From Nostoc sp. MS1 (lineage in GTDB: Bacteria > Cyanobacteriota > Cyanobacteriia > Cyanobacteriales > Nostocaceae), in contig NZ_AP023441.1 in the NCBI RefSeq assembly GCF_019976755.1, positions 496,001-560,000 on the forward strand: DNA of 64,000 nt, written 5' to 3'. Each line of letters begins with the position of its first letter. Positions within the stretch are counted from its first letter, which is position 1. Below, piece after piece: positions 52,699-60,800 of the stretch. The notes below the pieces were generated by a model that was not told the origin of the DNA, did no database searches, and saw only the letters and a list, made by a program, of their open reading frames with translations. The translations under genes and the position numbers were made by a program.

Positions 52699-54810
52699 TT
52701 AACCTACCTTAGACACATACGGACTTGTCAACTTATCTAGCTGCTGAGTTAACAGACTGAGGAATAAACCTACGTCAGTGACTACACCTACTGATTCTAT
52801 TGAACCGCGATCGCTCAATTTGGTCACAACAGCCGGGTTAATATCCACACAGACCATTTTTACACCAGATGGGGTCATATTCCCCACACCAATTGAGTGC
52901 AGCATTGATGACAGCATGAGAATCATCTCCGCACCTTCTAAGTGTTTGGCGTACTCCTCCTGCGCCTTGATTAAGTCCATTTGGGTATCGGGTAAAGGCC
53001 CATCATCCCGAATGGAACCAGCTAGAACAAAGGGAACTTGATTGTGGACGCATTCATACATGACACCGCTATTAATTACCCCTGCTTCCACAGCTTTGGC
53101 GATGCTACCGTAGCGACGGATGGAGTTAATTACCTTCAAGTGATGGCGATGTCCTCCACGAACGGCTACACCCCGCTTCATGTCCACACCCAAGGATGTA
53201 CCCATGATATTTTGTTCGATGTCATGGACTGCGATCGCATTTCCACCCAGTAAGGCTTGTACGTAACCTTCCCGAATTAATCTTGATAGGTGTTCGCCAC
53301 CACCAGTATGAATGACCACAGGCCCGGCTGTGACAACTACTTTACCGCCAGCATCACGAATTTTCCGTAGTTCCCAAGCGACTTGTTCAACCACCAATTC
53401 CACGCGGCGTTCGCTAGAAACACCCGCCGACATAAAGCTGAACTCTTGGGTGTTACGTTGTTCCCGCGATTCAGTTTTGCGGATGGTGCGGATACCTTGT
53501 ACGTCTACTACAACTTGTTCGCCTACTTCTAGGTCACGTAATATTTTACACCTTGCTTTTAGACCATTGGCAGTTTGAGTAATAGCGATCGCGCCGTCCA
53601 TCCGTTGATTTTCGACTTTAATCCACTGCCCTTTAATCCGCACTTCCGTAGGATAAATGGTACTGACATAGAAATCATCAGGGGCGACACCATTTTGAAT
53701 CACAGGCTCAAGTTTGACATCGCGCTCATCTTGAGGCAAGTCTACCGCACCTAAATCAATTAATTGGGAAAGGATTTCTTCCATCACCTCGTGAGAAGGT
53801 GCGGAAACCTTCACTTCGGCGGCGGATGTACTTTGGCGTTGTTCACCCAAGTTGAAGTTTAATACTTGGAAACTACCACCAGTATCGACAATTAAATCCA
53901 AGGCGCGGTTAATCAAGCCAGAATCAAGTAAATGTCCTTCGATACGCATAATTCGGCTTTCGACGGACACGTTGGCGTGAACTTCTGCTCTAACTGGTTC
54001 TGTTACGCGCAAGGTAAGACACTTAGCCGCACCACCAGCTTTGAGAAATTCGGTCAGAGGTGTTTCCAGTACGCGGAAACCAACATCAGATAAACGCTGC
54101 TTTAAAGTTTCGCTGGCTTTGTTCATAATGACGATGCTGTCAACATTCACCGCATTACAAGCAAAATTCACCGCATCGGCTTCAGCAATAGCTATGCGCT
54201 TTTCTGGTGCAACTCGCATCTCAATTAAGCGGTTGGAGTAGGAATCAAACGCACCAGGGTAATAGAGTAAATAACCGTTAGCTAGTGGGCAGAAACAGGT
54301 ATCTAAATGATAGAAACGCTCATCTATCAACCGCAGTGATAGGACTTCAATATCTAGCCATTTAGCCAGATATGGGTGAGAATCTAACTCGGAACGGAAA
54401 CCATAGCCAGCCCACAGCCAACGTCCTTCTCTATCTAATAATGCGTCGCCTGCACCTTCAAAGGGTAAGTCTTTTGGTAGTTCATAAACTGTATAACCAT
54501 TGCCTTCAAACCATTGTTTGAAGTATGGTTCCTCACCTTGACGCTCTTTGTGTAAAAAGCGGCTCAGAACAACATTATCACCCAAGACTAAGCCAGCGTT
54601 GGCAGTAAACACCATATCTGGCCAGCCTTTTTCAGGGGTGACTAAATCTACAATGGCGTGTTCTTTAAGAATTTGGTATAGCCCCTGCCACTGATCAACT
54701 GCGCGATCGCGTGAAGATTTGTGAATATTCCCTTCCATCCAGGGGTTAATCACATAATCCACTTCGTAGTGGTCAGGAGAACACATCAAAAAACGAATAC
54801 GAGAGGTCAT
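52699..54810 (-). CDS. agrE: AgrE: arginine dihydrolase / ornithine cyclodeaminase
   Basis: 703 aa, two domains. Residues 1-270 form a pentein-fold dihydrolase (ArgZ-like): RFLMCSPDHYEVDYVINPWM, VFTANAGLVLGDNVVLS, PFEGAGDALLD, HLDTCFCPL and the nucleophile Cys in GGAAKCLTLRV (about 264). It removes the guanidino group of arginine, giving ornithine, CO2 and ammonia. Residues about 285-703 form the LOR/SDH (TIGR00300-type) part that converts ornithine to proline. In Anabaena this bifunctional enzyme degrades arginine from cyanophycin, feeding nitrogen from vegetative cell to heterocyst and back. Single gene. Confidence 0.96.
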   Translation of the reverse strand: MTSRIRFLMCSPDHYEVDYVINPWMEGNIHKSSRDRAVDQWQGLYQILKEHAIVDLVTPEKGWPDMVFTANAGLVLGDNVVLSRFLHKERQGEEPYFKQWFEGNGYTVYELPKDLPFEGAGDALLDREGRWLWAGYGFRSELDSHPYLAKWLDIEVLSLRLIDERFYHLDTCFCPLANGYLLYYPGAFDSYSNRLIEMRVAPEKRIAIAEADAVNFACNAVNVDSIVIMNKASETLKQRLSDVGFRVLETPLTEFLKAGGAAKCLTLRVTEPVRAEVHANVSVESRIMRIEGHLLDSGLINRALDLIVDTGGSFQVLNFNLGEQRQSTSAAEVKVSAPSHEVMEEILSQLIDLGAVDLPQDERDVKLEPVIQNGVAPDDFYVSTIYPTEVRIKGQWIKVENQRMDGAIAITQTANGLKARCKILRDLEVGEQVVVDVQGIRTIRKTESREQRNTQEFSFMSAGVSSERRVELVVEQVAWELRKIRDAGGKVVVTAGPVVIHTGGGEHLSRLIREGYVQALLGGNAIAVHDIEQNIMGTSLGVDMKRGVAVRGGHRHHLKVINSIRRYGSIAKAVEAGVINSGVMYECVHNQVPFVLAGSIRDDGPLPDTQMDLIKAQEEYAKHLEGAEMILMLSSMLHSIGVGNMTPSGVKMVCVDINPAVVTKLSDRGSIESVGVVTDVGLFLSLLTQQLDKLTSPYVSKVG

Positions 54811-55056
54811 AAAAATATTACAAATGTTACAGACTTATTTTGGACACCAGCATTTTCTTTTCCAGGTTCGTACAATCCGTTACACTACCTCTATCTTGAG
54901 ATAGTGGCGAATTTAACAAAAATTTTGCTTCTTTTATTACTGGAAAAGACACAGTAATATTAGCAAAGCTATAGGTTAATCAACCGCTAGGTTATGGGCA
55001 TAGGCCTAAAGTAATAATTTACTGCTATTGTGTTGTCATTAAATTTCTTAAAGTAA

Positions 55057-55482
55057 ATGACAGATTTTGTTTTTAACATTGAGGATAAACCCGATCCAAA
55101 GGATATTCAGGCTGTAATTAGTAAAATTGTTGAATTTAACAATAATAGCCTTCAATATAAAGATATTGCTTATCCTTTAAGCGTTTTAATTCGAGATGAT
55201 AATGGAGAAATTGTTGGTGGTCTAGTGGGAAAAACACATTGGGGATGGCTGTTTGTATCTCACTTATGGGTAGATGAGAGCTTGCGTGGTCAAGGTTATG
55301 GAAAGCAACTTTTACTCAAAGCTGAACAAGCAGCCAAGGAACGCGGCTGTAGTCATGCTTATCTCGATACTTTTAGTTTTCAAGCTTTAGGATTTTACCA
55401 ACGTTTGGGATACGAAATATTTGGAGTTCTAGAAAACTTCCCCCCAGGACATCAAAGATATTTTTTAAAAAAACAAATTTAG
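55057..55482 (+). CDS. GNAT acetyltransferase
   Basis: 141 aa. The acetyl-CoA loop is SLRGQGYGKQLLLKAEQAAKE (RGQGYG), preceded by the beta-strand LFVSHLWVDES and followed by the NFPPGH near the end. It belongs to the compact bacterial GNAT group of unknown substrate (HAD-like small molecules, antibiotics or amines are typical). It stands alone on the + strand. Confidence 0.88.
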   Translation: MTDFVFNIEDKPDPKDIQAVISKIVEFNNNSLQYKDIAYPLSVLIRDDNGEIVGGLVGKTHWGWLFVSHLWVDESLRGQGYGKQLLLKAEQAAKERGCSHAYLDTFSFQALGFYQRLGYEIFGVLENFPPGHQRYFLKKQI

Positions 55483-55503
55483 CAACTCCCTTTCACTCTT
55501 TAA

Positions 55504-55522
55504 AATTACGAATTACGAATTA
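55504..55522. repeat. TAATTCG repeat overlapping the Uma2 stop codon
   Basis: AATTACG units (AATTACGAATTACGAATTA) on the + strand are the inverse of TAATTCG and overlap the last codons of the 277-aa Uma2 gene. Confidence 0.8.
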
Positions 55523-56339
55523 TTTCTACCTCCGCCACAGTCAAGCTGAGGACTTGTGCAACCTGTTCTTGACTCATACCCATATCTAGTAATTGAGATA
55601 CAGCGTTTAATCTTGCTTGTCTTTCAGTGTCAGCCCGTTGCTGTTCAGCGTCAGCTCGTTGTTGTTCAGAGTTAGCCCGTTGCTGTTGTGCTTCTTCTGG
55701 TAACAGAACCACATTACCCGCCTCATCGTAAAACCTCAGCCACACAGCATCATCATCTTCTACTTGACCTTGCCAAGTTCCCACCCACAAGCCTATACTT
55801 TGACTCCATAACCAGCCTTGGGGGTTGGGAGTAATTGGTTGATAGCCTTGATCACTATCTAAATGCCAACCTTGCAAAGAATTAACTTTGAACGGATGAA
55901 ATACAAAATAATCTTTAGTTTTAAATACTTGCTCGTATAGTTGTTTTTTCTCTCCCAAGTCTTTAGCTTCTGTTGAATCGGAAAGTAGTTCAACTATCAT
56001 ATCAGGATAGCGGCCATTTTCTTCCCAAACGACCCAACCCAAGCGCGTAGGATTATTCTCTATATTTAGAACTACAAAAAAATCAGGGCCTTTAAAATCT
56101 CTATTTCTTGCCTGCTTACTGCTGTAGTAAATAAACATATTACCGCCAGCAAAAAAATTAGTTCGTTCTGCCCATTGATATTTGAGAGAACGGATCAATA
56201 AATTCATGGCGATGCGATGGCGGTTACTTTCCAAGGGTTCTCCGTCGTCAAAAATTAAATCCGTGGGTGGCATGGGTGGTTCCCATTCCAAGGATTCTAC
56301 TTTTGGGTCTTGGGGTAGTTGTGTAGTTTCCATTGACAT
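55506..56339 (-). CDS. Uma2-family (PD-(D/E)XK-like) endonuclease protein
   Basis: 277 aa from the ATG at 56339. The central domain (about 60-200) has the Uma2 features: GPDFFVVLN, WEENGRYPDMIVELLSDST (the Asp and Glu of the nuclease core) and KDLGEKKQLYEQVFKTKDYFVFHP. The C-terminal end contains a short Gln/Arg/Ala coiled coil (QQRANSEQQRADAEQQRAD). These proteins are very common in cyanobacteria and of unclear use. The last residues (IIRNS, stop) come from the TAATTCG-type repeat. Confidence 0.88.
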   Translation of the reverse strand: MSMETTQLPQDPKVESLEWEPPMPPTDLIFDDGEPLESNRHRIAMNLLIRSLKYQWAERTNFFAGGNMFIYYSSKQARNRDFKGPDFFVVLNIENNPTRLGWVVWEENGRYPDMIVELLSDSTEAKDLGEKKQLYEQVFKTKDYFVFHPFKVNSLQGWHLDSDQGYQPITPNPQGWLWSQSIGLWVGTWQGQVEDDDAVWLRFYDEAGNVVLLPEEAQQQRANSEQQRADAEQQRADTERQARLNAVSQLLDMGMSQEQVAQVLSLTVAEVEIIRNS

Positions 56340-56380
56340 AAAGTCAACTCCCAAATGGAGTGATTATTCAAGAGTAAGAT

Positions 56381-56406
56381 TAATTCGTAATTCGTAATTC
56401 GTAATT
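56381..56406. repeat. Tandem TAATTCG heptamer repeat
   Basis: Three full copies and a partial fourth of TAATTCG upstream of the Uma2 gene. Confidence 0.85.
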
Positions 56407-56503
56407 ATGAAAGGCAATTGCCATCATATTTGTAACTTGTAAATATCTCAGTTCTATTTATTTGTATTGACCGTTAACTTTTAACGGTCAATGGTCGACC
56501 TTG

Positions 56504-56941
56504 CTAAAGAGATAATGCACAAGAGTGTAGTTTTGTTTGGAGAAATCCTTTTAAGATGCGCTTGAGGGAGTCTTTTTTTATGAGTTTGATAGCTTGTTTT
56601 GCATCTAGCCATCGTCGGTATCTTTTATTAGCCTCTGGATAACAATCGCTGAGGTTTTCAACTGGTAGTAAATACATTTTAACTCGGTAGATTTTGCCTC
56701 GTTTACGATACTTATAAGTACCCAATTCATTACCATCTACCTGCCCGATTACTCCAGCTTCTTCCCAAGCTTCCTTAGCGGCTGATGCAGGGGGAGTCAT
56801 ACCATTAACGATCCCACCTTTGGGAATTACCCATTCTTGACGATCGCGTGTTGTAATCAATAGTATTTCAATCTTTCCATCCCTCTCCCTATAAGGAATT
56901 ACTCCAGATTGTTTCAACACTTTATTAACTTTTCGTCTCAC
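56504..56941 (-). CDS. Nudix hydrolase (DIPP-like)
   Basis: 145 aa. The Nudix box is present: PKGGIVNGMTPPASAAKEAW, then EEAG. A Met replaces the first Glu-type position, as in diphosphoinositol polyphosphate phosphohydrolase-like Nudix proteins (PKGGxxxGM). The start SGVIPYRERDGKIEILLITT is typical. It hydrolyses a nucleoside diphosphate-linked compound; substrate unknown. It lies alone on the minus strand. Confidence 0.9.
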   Translation of the reverse strand: MRRKVNKVLKQSGVIPYRERDGKIEILLITTRDRQEWVIPKGGIVNGMTPPASAAKEAWEEAGVIGQVDGNELGTYKYRKRGKIYRVKMYLLPVENLSDCYPEANKRYRRWLDAKQAIKLIKKDSLKRILKGFLQTKLHSCALSL

Positions 56942-57055
56942 CAGAATTGTCTCCTCTGATTAATAATTTCTATGTACAATATTTACTTTGAAATATTAGC
57001 TACAGATTGAGAATTAATTTTTATTAATTTATGTTTTAGCTTATTAACTTTAATA

Positions 57056-57095
57056 TAGTCATTAGTCATTAGTCATTAGTCAACAGTCCATAGTT
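57056..57095. repeat. STRR heptamer tract (TAGTCAT)
   Basis: TAGTCATTAGTCATTAGTCA units, then CAACAGTCCATAGT; it lies between the Nudix gene and the TetR-recombinase gene and is followed by a CTCCCCTACTCCC-rich stretch. Confidence 0.85.
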
Positions 57096-57183
57096 GTTCT
57101 CCCCTACTCCCGGTTGGTGAATCTCGACTCCGCTCGATTTCCCGTCTCGCAGAGAACCACATCTTCCCTTACTCCCCACTCCC

Positions 57184-58413
57184 CTAAACTGGCTTTTGAT
57201 CCAAACGAGTTGCTTGTTCAAGGGCTGCTTTTTCCTTTGCTCTGTGGGCATAGGGTTGTAATTGAGTGCGATCGCAGGCTGTAATAATGCTTAAATTCTC
57301 TAAAGTCATCCCTCGCATTAACATTTCTACGCGCCAAGTATGTTTTGCTTGGTCAATTTGAGGTGTTTGTCCTTGCGGGGTTAATAATGCTTGAGTCCAG
57401 ACTTGCCAACAAGCTAAAACCTCAGATTCCGAGATTGGTTCACCTGTCGCGTTAATAAACATGGGAGCATGATTATCTTTACGACTTTTTAACCATTTAG
57501 TTAAGGGATTATCTGTATAGGAACCATAGCGTTTCCCTAAAATCCACTGGTTTACCGGGACTTGGCGGACGAATCCGGGGATGGTAATTTGCAGGAAGTG
57601 ACCGTGAGAGTCATAAATTTGATGATTTCGTTGTAAGTTAACTAGTTCTGTAGCGGATAAGCCAGCCGCAAATAAAACGTATGCGATCGCGTAATCCTGT
57701 AGACTCGATTTTCTAGCTTGTCGGAGAATTTCATGAACTAACGCCGCAGGTATATCCGCTACGTCTTGAGGTATTTCTCTGATTTCTAAGCTGTTGTGAG
57801 CTAATTTCATTGCGGGTGACATCGTTCCGTGAAGAAATAACTCCACTAAGTTTTCTAGAAAATCGTCCCGACTTTCCCAAAGTTGATGAAATTCGCTGGT
57901 AAACTCAATAACGGCGTATCCCAAAATCATGCCGTTGAGTAAACTGGCTAATTTCTCTGCGGGTAGATAGGTGTTTAAATCTCCCTGTTCAATTACTGTA
58001 GCTAAGTATTGAGCTACATAGCGGTTAGCCTCTGTTAAGCCTCGTCCCAAGGCGCGGCGATTCTCTGCTGGAAATTGGTCAGCTTCACCTACTACAGACC
58101 TGACCAAATCTGGCACTCTTTCCAATGCGTGTAAGCTAGCACTTGCATAGTCTTTTAAAGCTTGGTAAACATCCCCCGGAGGATTAGCCCGTTGTACCAG
58201 GGACTCACCTAAGTTGATAAAGGCTGCTGATTCTTCTAATACAGCCAACAGCAGCCCATGTTTATTACCAAAATTGCGGAACAGCGTCACTTCATTGACT
58301 GCGGCTTTTTCAGCAATTTGACGGGTAGTAGTTCCACTGACTCCCTGAGCAGTAAATAATTCCAGTGCTGCTTTAATCAAGCGTTGGCGAGCTGAAAGCG
58401 GTTGAGAGGCCAT
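57184..58413 (-). CDS. TetR regulator fused to a degenerate tyrosine-recombinase domain
   Basis: 409 aa. Residues 1-200 are a TetR-type repressor: DNA-binding LFTAQGVSGTTTRQIAEKAA, VNEVTLFRNFGNKHGLLLAV, and a helical ligand domain. Residues about 230-409 match the catalytic core of tyrosine recombinases/integrases: YVLFAAGLSATELVNLQRNH, where the catalytic Arg of the usual GLRxxEL is Ser, then HTWRVEMLMRGMTLENLSII with the HxxR, and LQPYAHRAKE with the Tyr. It is therefore a fusion that keeps some but not all catalytic residues. Normal TetR proteins are about 200 aa. Palindromes at 58422-58485 next to its start and the divergent desC suggest it controls that desaturase and itself. Confidence 0.9.
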   Translation of the reverse strand: MASQPLSARQRLIKAALELFTAQGVSGTTTRQIAEKAAVNEVTLFRNFGNKHGLLLAVLEESAAFINLGESLVQRANPPGDVYQALKDYASASLHALERVPDLVRSVVGEADQFPAENRRALGRGLTEANRYVAQYLATVIEQGDLNTYLPAEKLASLLNGMILGYAVIEFTSEFHQLWESRDDFLENLVELFLHGTMSPAMKLAHNSLEIREIPQDVADIPAALVHEILRQARKSSLQDYAIAYVLFAAGLSATELVNLQRNHQIYDSHGHFLQITIPGFVRQVPVNQWILGKRYGSYTDNPLTKWLKSRKDNHAPMFINATGEPISESEVLACWQVWTQALLTPQGQTPQIDQAKHTWRVEMLMRGMTLENLSIITACDRTQLQPYAHRAKEKAALEQATRLDQKPV

Positions 58414-58421
58414 AAATAAAA

Positions 58422-58438
58422 TGCAAGTGCTACTTGCA
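58422..58438. promoter_or_regulatory. Palindromic operator candidate 1
   Basis: A perfect 17-bp palindrome around GCT: TGCAAGT-GCT-ACTTGCA. It starts 9 bases upstream of the TetR-recombinase start codon, the place expected for autorepression. Confidence 0.65.
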
Positions 58439-58470
58439 ATAAAACAAAAACAAGTGCTAGGATGACAAAT

Positions 58471-58485
58471 GTAAGTGATACTTGC
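58471..58485. promoter_or_regulatory. Palindromic operator candidate 2
   Basis: GTAAGTGATACTTGC shares the AGT-GNT-ACTTGC pattern of candidate 1 with one mismatch between arms. A half site CAAGTGCT lies between them at 58451. Together they form three related sites 9-70 bases from the TetR start and about 160 bases from desC. Confidence 0.6.
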
Positions 58486-58643
58486 TCTAATTTACTGTAA
58501 CGCATGAGTCTAAATAGGTAATAGCAATTCGCCAAAAGAAAATTACAAACACCTTAATGACGAATTTGTCAATTCCTGTTGAGCATGAAAAATTACCAGC
58601 TACAAGAGCAAATCGCAACCTGATCCATTAATTAGGAATTGTT

Positions 58644-59516
58644 ATGACTGCAAAACATCTGGCGATCGCACCTGATGCAGAGAAACCATTGCGCATACGG
58701 TGGATAAACGTATTATTCTTTACTTCGTTTCATGCCGTAGCCTTGTTGGCTCCTTGGTTTTTTTCCTGGTCAGCATTAGGTTTGCTATTGGTTCTCCACT
58801 GGTTGTTCGGCAGTATTGGTATTTGTTTAGGGTATCACAGACTACTTAGCCACAAGAGTTTTCAAGTACCTAAATGGTTGGAATATGCGATCGCCACTAT
58901 CGGCGCATTAGCTATGCAGGGGGGGCCGATTTTTTGGATTGGAGGACACCGCCAGCATCACGCACACACCGAAGATGTCCACCTAGATCCATATTCTTCT
59001 CAGCGCGGGTTTTGGTGGAGCCATATGTTATGGATTATGTATCCCCGCTCAGAATTTTTCGACTATGAAATCTATCAAAAGTACGCACCAGACTTAGCTA
59101 GACAACCTTTCTATCGTTGGTTAGATCGTTACTTTTTGTTATTGCAAATTCCTTTAGGATTAGTTCTTTACGCCTTGGGAGGCTGGTCATTTGTCATCTA
59201 TGGTGTGGTTGTCAGAGCAGTATTACTATGGCATTCCACTTGGTTTGTTAACTCTGCTACTCATATGTGGGGTTATCGCACCTTTGATGCTGACGACAAT
59301 GCAAGAAATTTATGGTGGGTTTCCATTGTTACTTATGGCGAAGGTTGGCACAACAACCATCACACATACCCTAACGTAGCCAAAGCTGGGTTCCAGTGGT
59401 GGGAGATTGATGTAACTTGGTGGAGTATTAAATTATTACAAACTCTAGGTTTAGCAAAGAAAGTAGTTTTACCACCAACAAAAAGTATAAATCAAGGAAG
59501 AATGACTCTTTCATGA
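58644..59516 (+). CDS. desC: Acyl-lipid delta-9 fatty-acid desaturase (DesC type)
   Basis: 290 aa. The three His boxes are HRLLSH (near 76), HRQHHAH (near 113) and HNNHH (near 246), which bind the di-iron centre. Four or so membrane helices surround them. It introduces the first double bond (delta-9) into saturated acyl chains of glycerolipids in cyanobacterial membranes, using ferredoxin. The gene ends within the end of the ogt gene on the opposite strand (overlap 25 bases, convergent). It is divergent from the TetR-recombinase gene, whose predicted operators lie in the 230-base intergenic region. Confidence 0.95.
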   Translation: MTAKHLAIAPDAEKPLRIRWINVLFFTSFHAVALLAPWFFSWSALGLLLVLHWLFGSIGICLGYHRLLSHKSFQVPKWLEYAIATIGALAMQGGPIFWIGGHRQHHAHTEDVHLDPYSSQRGFWWSHMLWIMYPRSEFFDYEIYQKYAPDLARQPFYRWLDRYFLLLQIPLGLVLYALGGWSFVIYGVVVRAVLLWHSTWFVNSATHMWGYRTFDADDNARNLWWVSIVTYGEGWHNNHHTYPNVAKAGFQWWEIDVTWWSIKLLQTLGLAKKVVLPPTKSINQGRMTLS

Positions 59517-60031
59517 TTAAGCAACCAACGCTTGCGCTCTAGTCCTCCTGCATATCCTGTGAGTAAACTGTTTGCACCAATGACTCGATGACAAGGAAGG
59601 ACTATCGCAATTGGGTTAAGTGAATTTGCCAAGCCGACAGCACGAGCAGCAGTCGGCTTATTAATTTTTGCTGCTAACTCACCGTAAGATATGGTAGTTC
59701 CCCAAGGGATAGTTTGCAGCGCCAGCCATACTTGCTGTTGAAAAGGAGTTCCCCCAGTATCTACAGGAATATTATTTAAGCTGTGGCGATCGCCTTTTAG
59801 ATAAGCTTGAACTAGGCTACTAAATCCCTGCGGATTCTTTGTCTCTTGAAAATAGAAGCTAGGATAACGTTTTTGCAGCAGTTTCAACATTCTTTGCTCA
59901 TAGTCTGCAAAATCCAAAGCGCAAAGTTTTTCCCCATCAGAGACAATTAAAATCGTGCCAATTTCTGAACTGATTTTATCAATAAATAGTTTTACCAAAT
60001 CAACCATGCGACTAGTCTTAGGGTAGTTCAT
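59492..60031 (-). CDS. ogt: O6-alkylguanine-DNA alkyltransferase (Ogt/MGMT)
   Basis: 179 aa. The active-site motif is LPCHRVIG (Cys in PCHR) in the C-terminal part, with AVGLANSLNPIAIV before it. The HTH region for DNA (FQQVWLALQTIPWGTTISYGELA) is also present. It accepts alkyl groups from O6-alkylguanine in DNA onto its Cys, in one step. It overlaps the 3' end of desC (59492-59516) in a convergent arrangement. Confidence 0.93.
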   Translation of the reverse strand: MNYPKTSRMVDLVKLFIDKISSEIGTILIVSDGEKLCALDFADYEQRMLKLLQKRYPSFYFQETKNPQGFSSLVQAYLKGDRHSLNNIPVDTGGTPFQQQVWLALQTIPWGTTISYGELAAKINKPTAARAVGLANSLNPIAIVLPCHRVIGANSLLTGYAGGLERKRWLLNHERVILP

Positions 60032-60100
60032 TTCGTTAAATTTTTATGACATAAATCTAGTAAGCCAACCTAAATATTGTCAACTAATCAAAATATTTAT

Positions 60101-60721
60101 ATGCAATATCCCCCAGCACCCTGGACACTAAAAGGTTATGCTATCCAAACTCTACATTTAGTAGATATAGACAAAGTACGCTTACTCCTTCCCCCTGAGT
60201 TAAACCCATTTTCTCTATGGCCTGGTAAAGCGATCGCTAGCGTATATTTATCGTATTACAGTTCTGATTCTGTAATGGAATACAGTGAGTTAATTGTAGC
60301 CTTAGCTGTAACGGCTGATAAGGGATTTGGTGGTTGGGTATCTCACATTTATGTAGATAATGAAAACTCTGTAGCTGGCGGTCGAGAAATTTGGGGATTA
60401 CCAAAAGAATTTGCACAATTCACTTGGCAAGAAAAATCTGTAACAGTCCGTCAAGGAAACCAACATCTTTGTACTTTAAACTTTAACCAACCCAGCTTCG
60501 CATGGCGACAAACACTAGCTGCACCCGGTTTTAGTAAACTTGATCATAATTTGCTAACCTTTACAGCTAAATTTGAGGGTTTAATAGGTTTTGTAGGCGC
60601 TAATTTAGAAGTGCCTAATACCAGTCCTTTTTCCAGCATAGGTTTAAGTCAACCTTTTGTTACTGTGCGTTATGACCAAATGACCTTACAAGTAGATGCA
60701 CCAAAAGTCATTAGTCATTAG
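60101..60721 (+). CDS. Acetoacetate decarboxylase-family protein
   Basis: 206 aa from the ATG at 60101, preferred over a TTG 24 bases upstream. YPPAPWTLKGYAIQTLHL, VRLLLPPELNPFSLWPGKAIASVYLSYY, and GFGGWVSHIYVDNENSVAGG, then REIWGLPKEFAQF are characteristic of ADC-like proteins. The usual catalytic Lys cannot be fixed with certainty; decarboxylase activity is not established in this subfamily, which may act as a small-molecule binding or isomerising protein. The stop codon and last residues (KVISH) are made of the TAGTCAT repeat. Confidence 0.85.
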   Translation: MQYPPAPWTLKGYAIQTLHLVDIDKVRLLLPPELNPFSLWPGKAIASVYLSYYSSDSVMEYSELIVALAVTADKGFGGWVSHIYVDNENSVAGGREIWGLPKEFAQFTWQEKSVTVRQGNQHLCTLNFNQPSFAWRQTLAAPGFSKLDHNLLTFTAKFEGLIGFVGANLEVPNTSPFSSIGLSQPFVTVRYDQMTLQVDAPKVISH

Positions 60722-60800
60722 TCATTAGTCATTAGTTATTCTTCCCCTGCTGCCCCACTTCCTCATCTCCCCCCACTCCCCACTCCCTACTCCCTACTCC
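60706..60800. repeat. STRR tract and CCCCACTCCC low-complexity tract
   Basis: TTAGTCATTAGTCATTAGTC heptads (60706-60739) run into a pyrimidine-rich tract of CCCCACTCCCTACTCCC units. The IS element at 60801-62107 is inserted in this tract and the same units continue on its other side. Confidence 0.8.
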
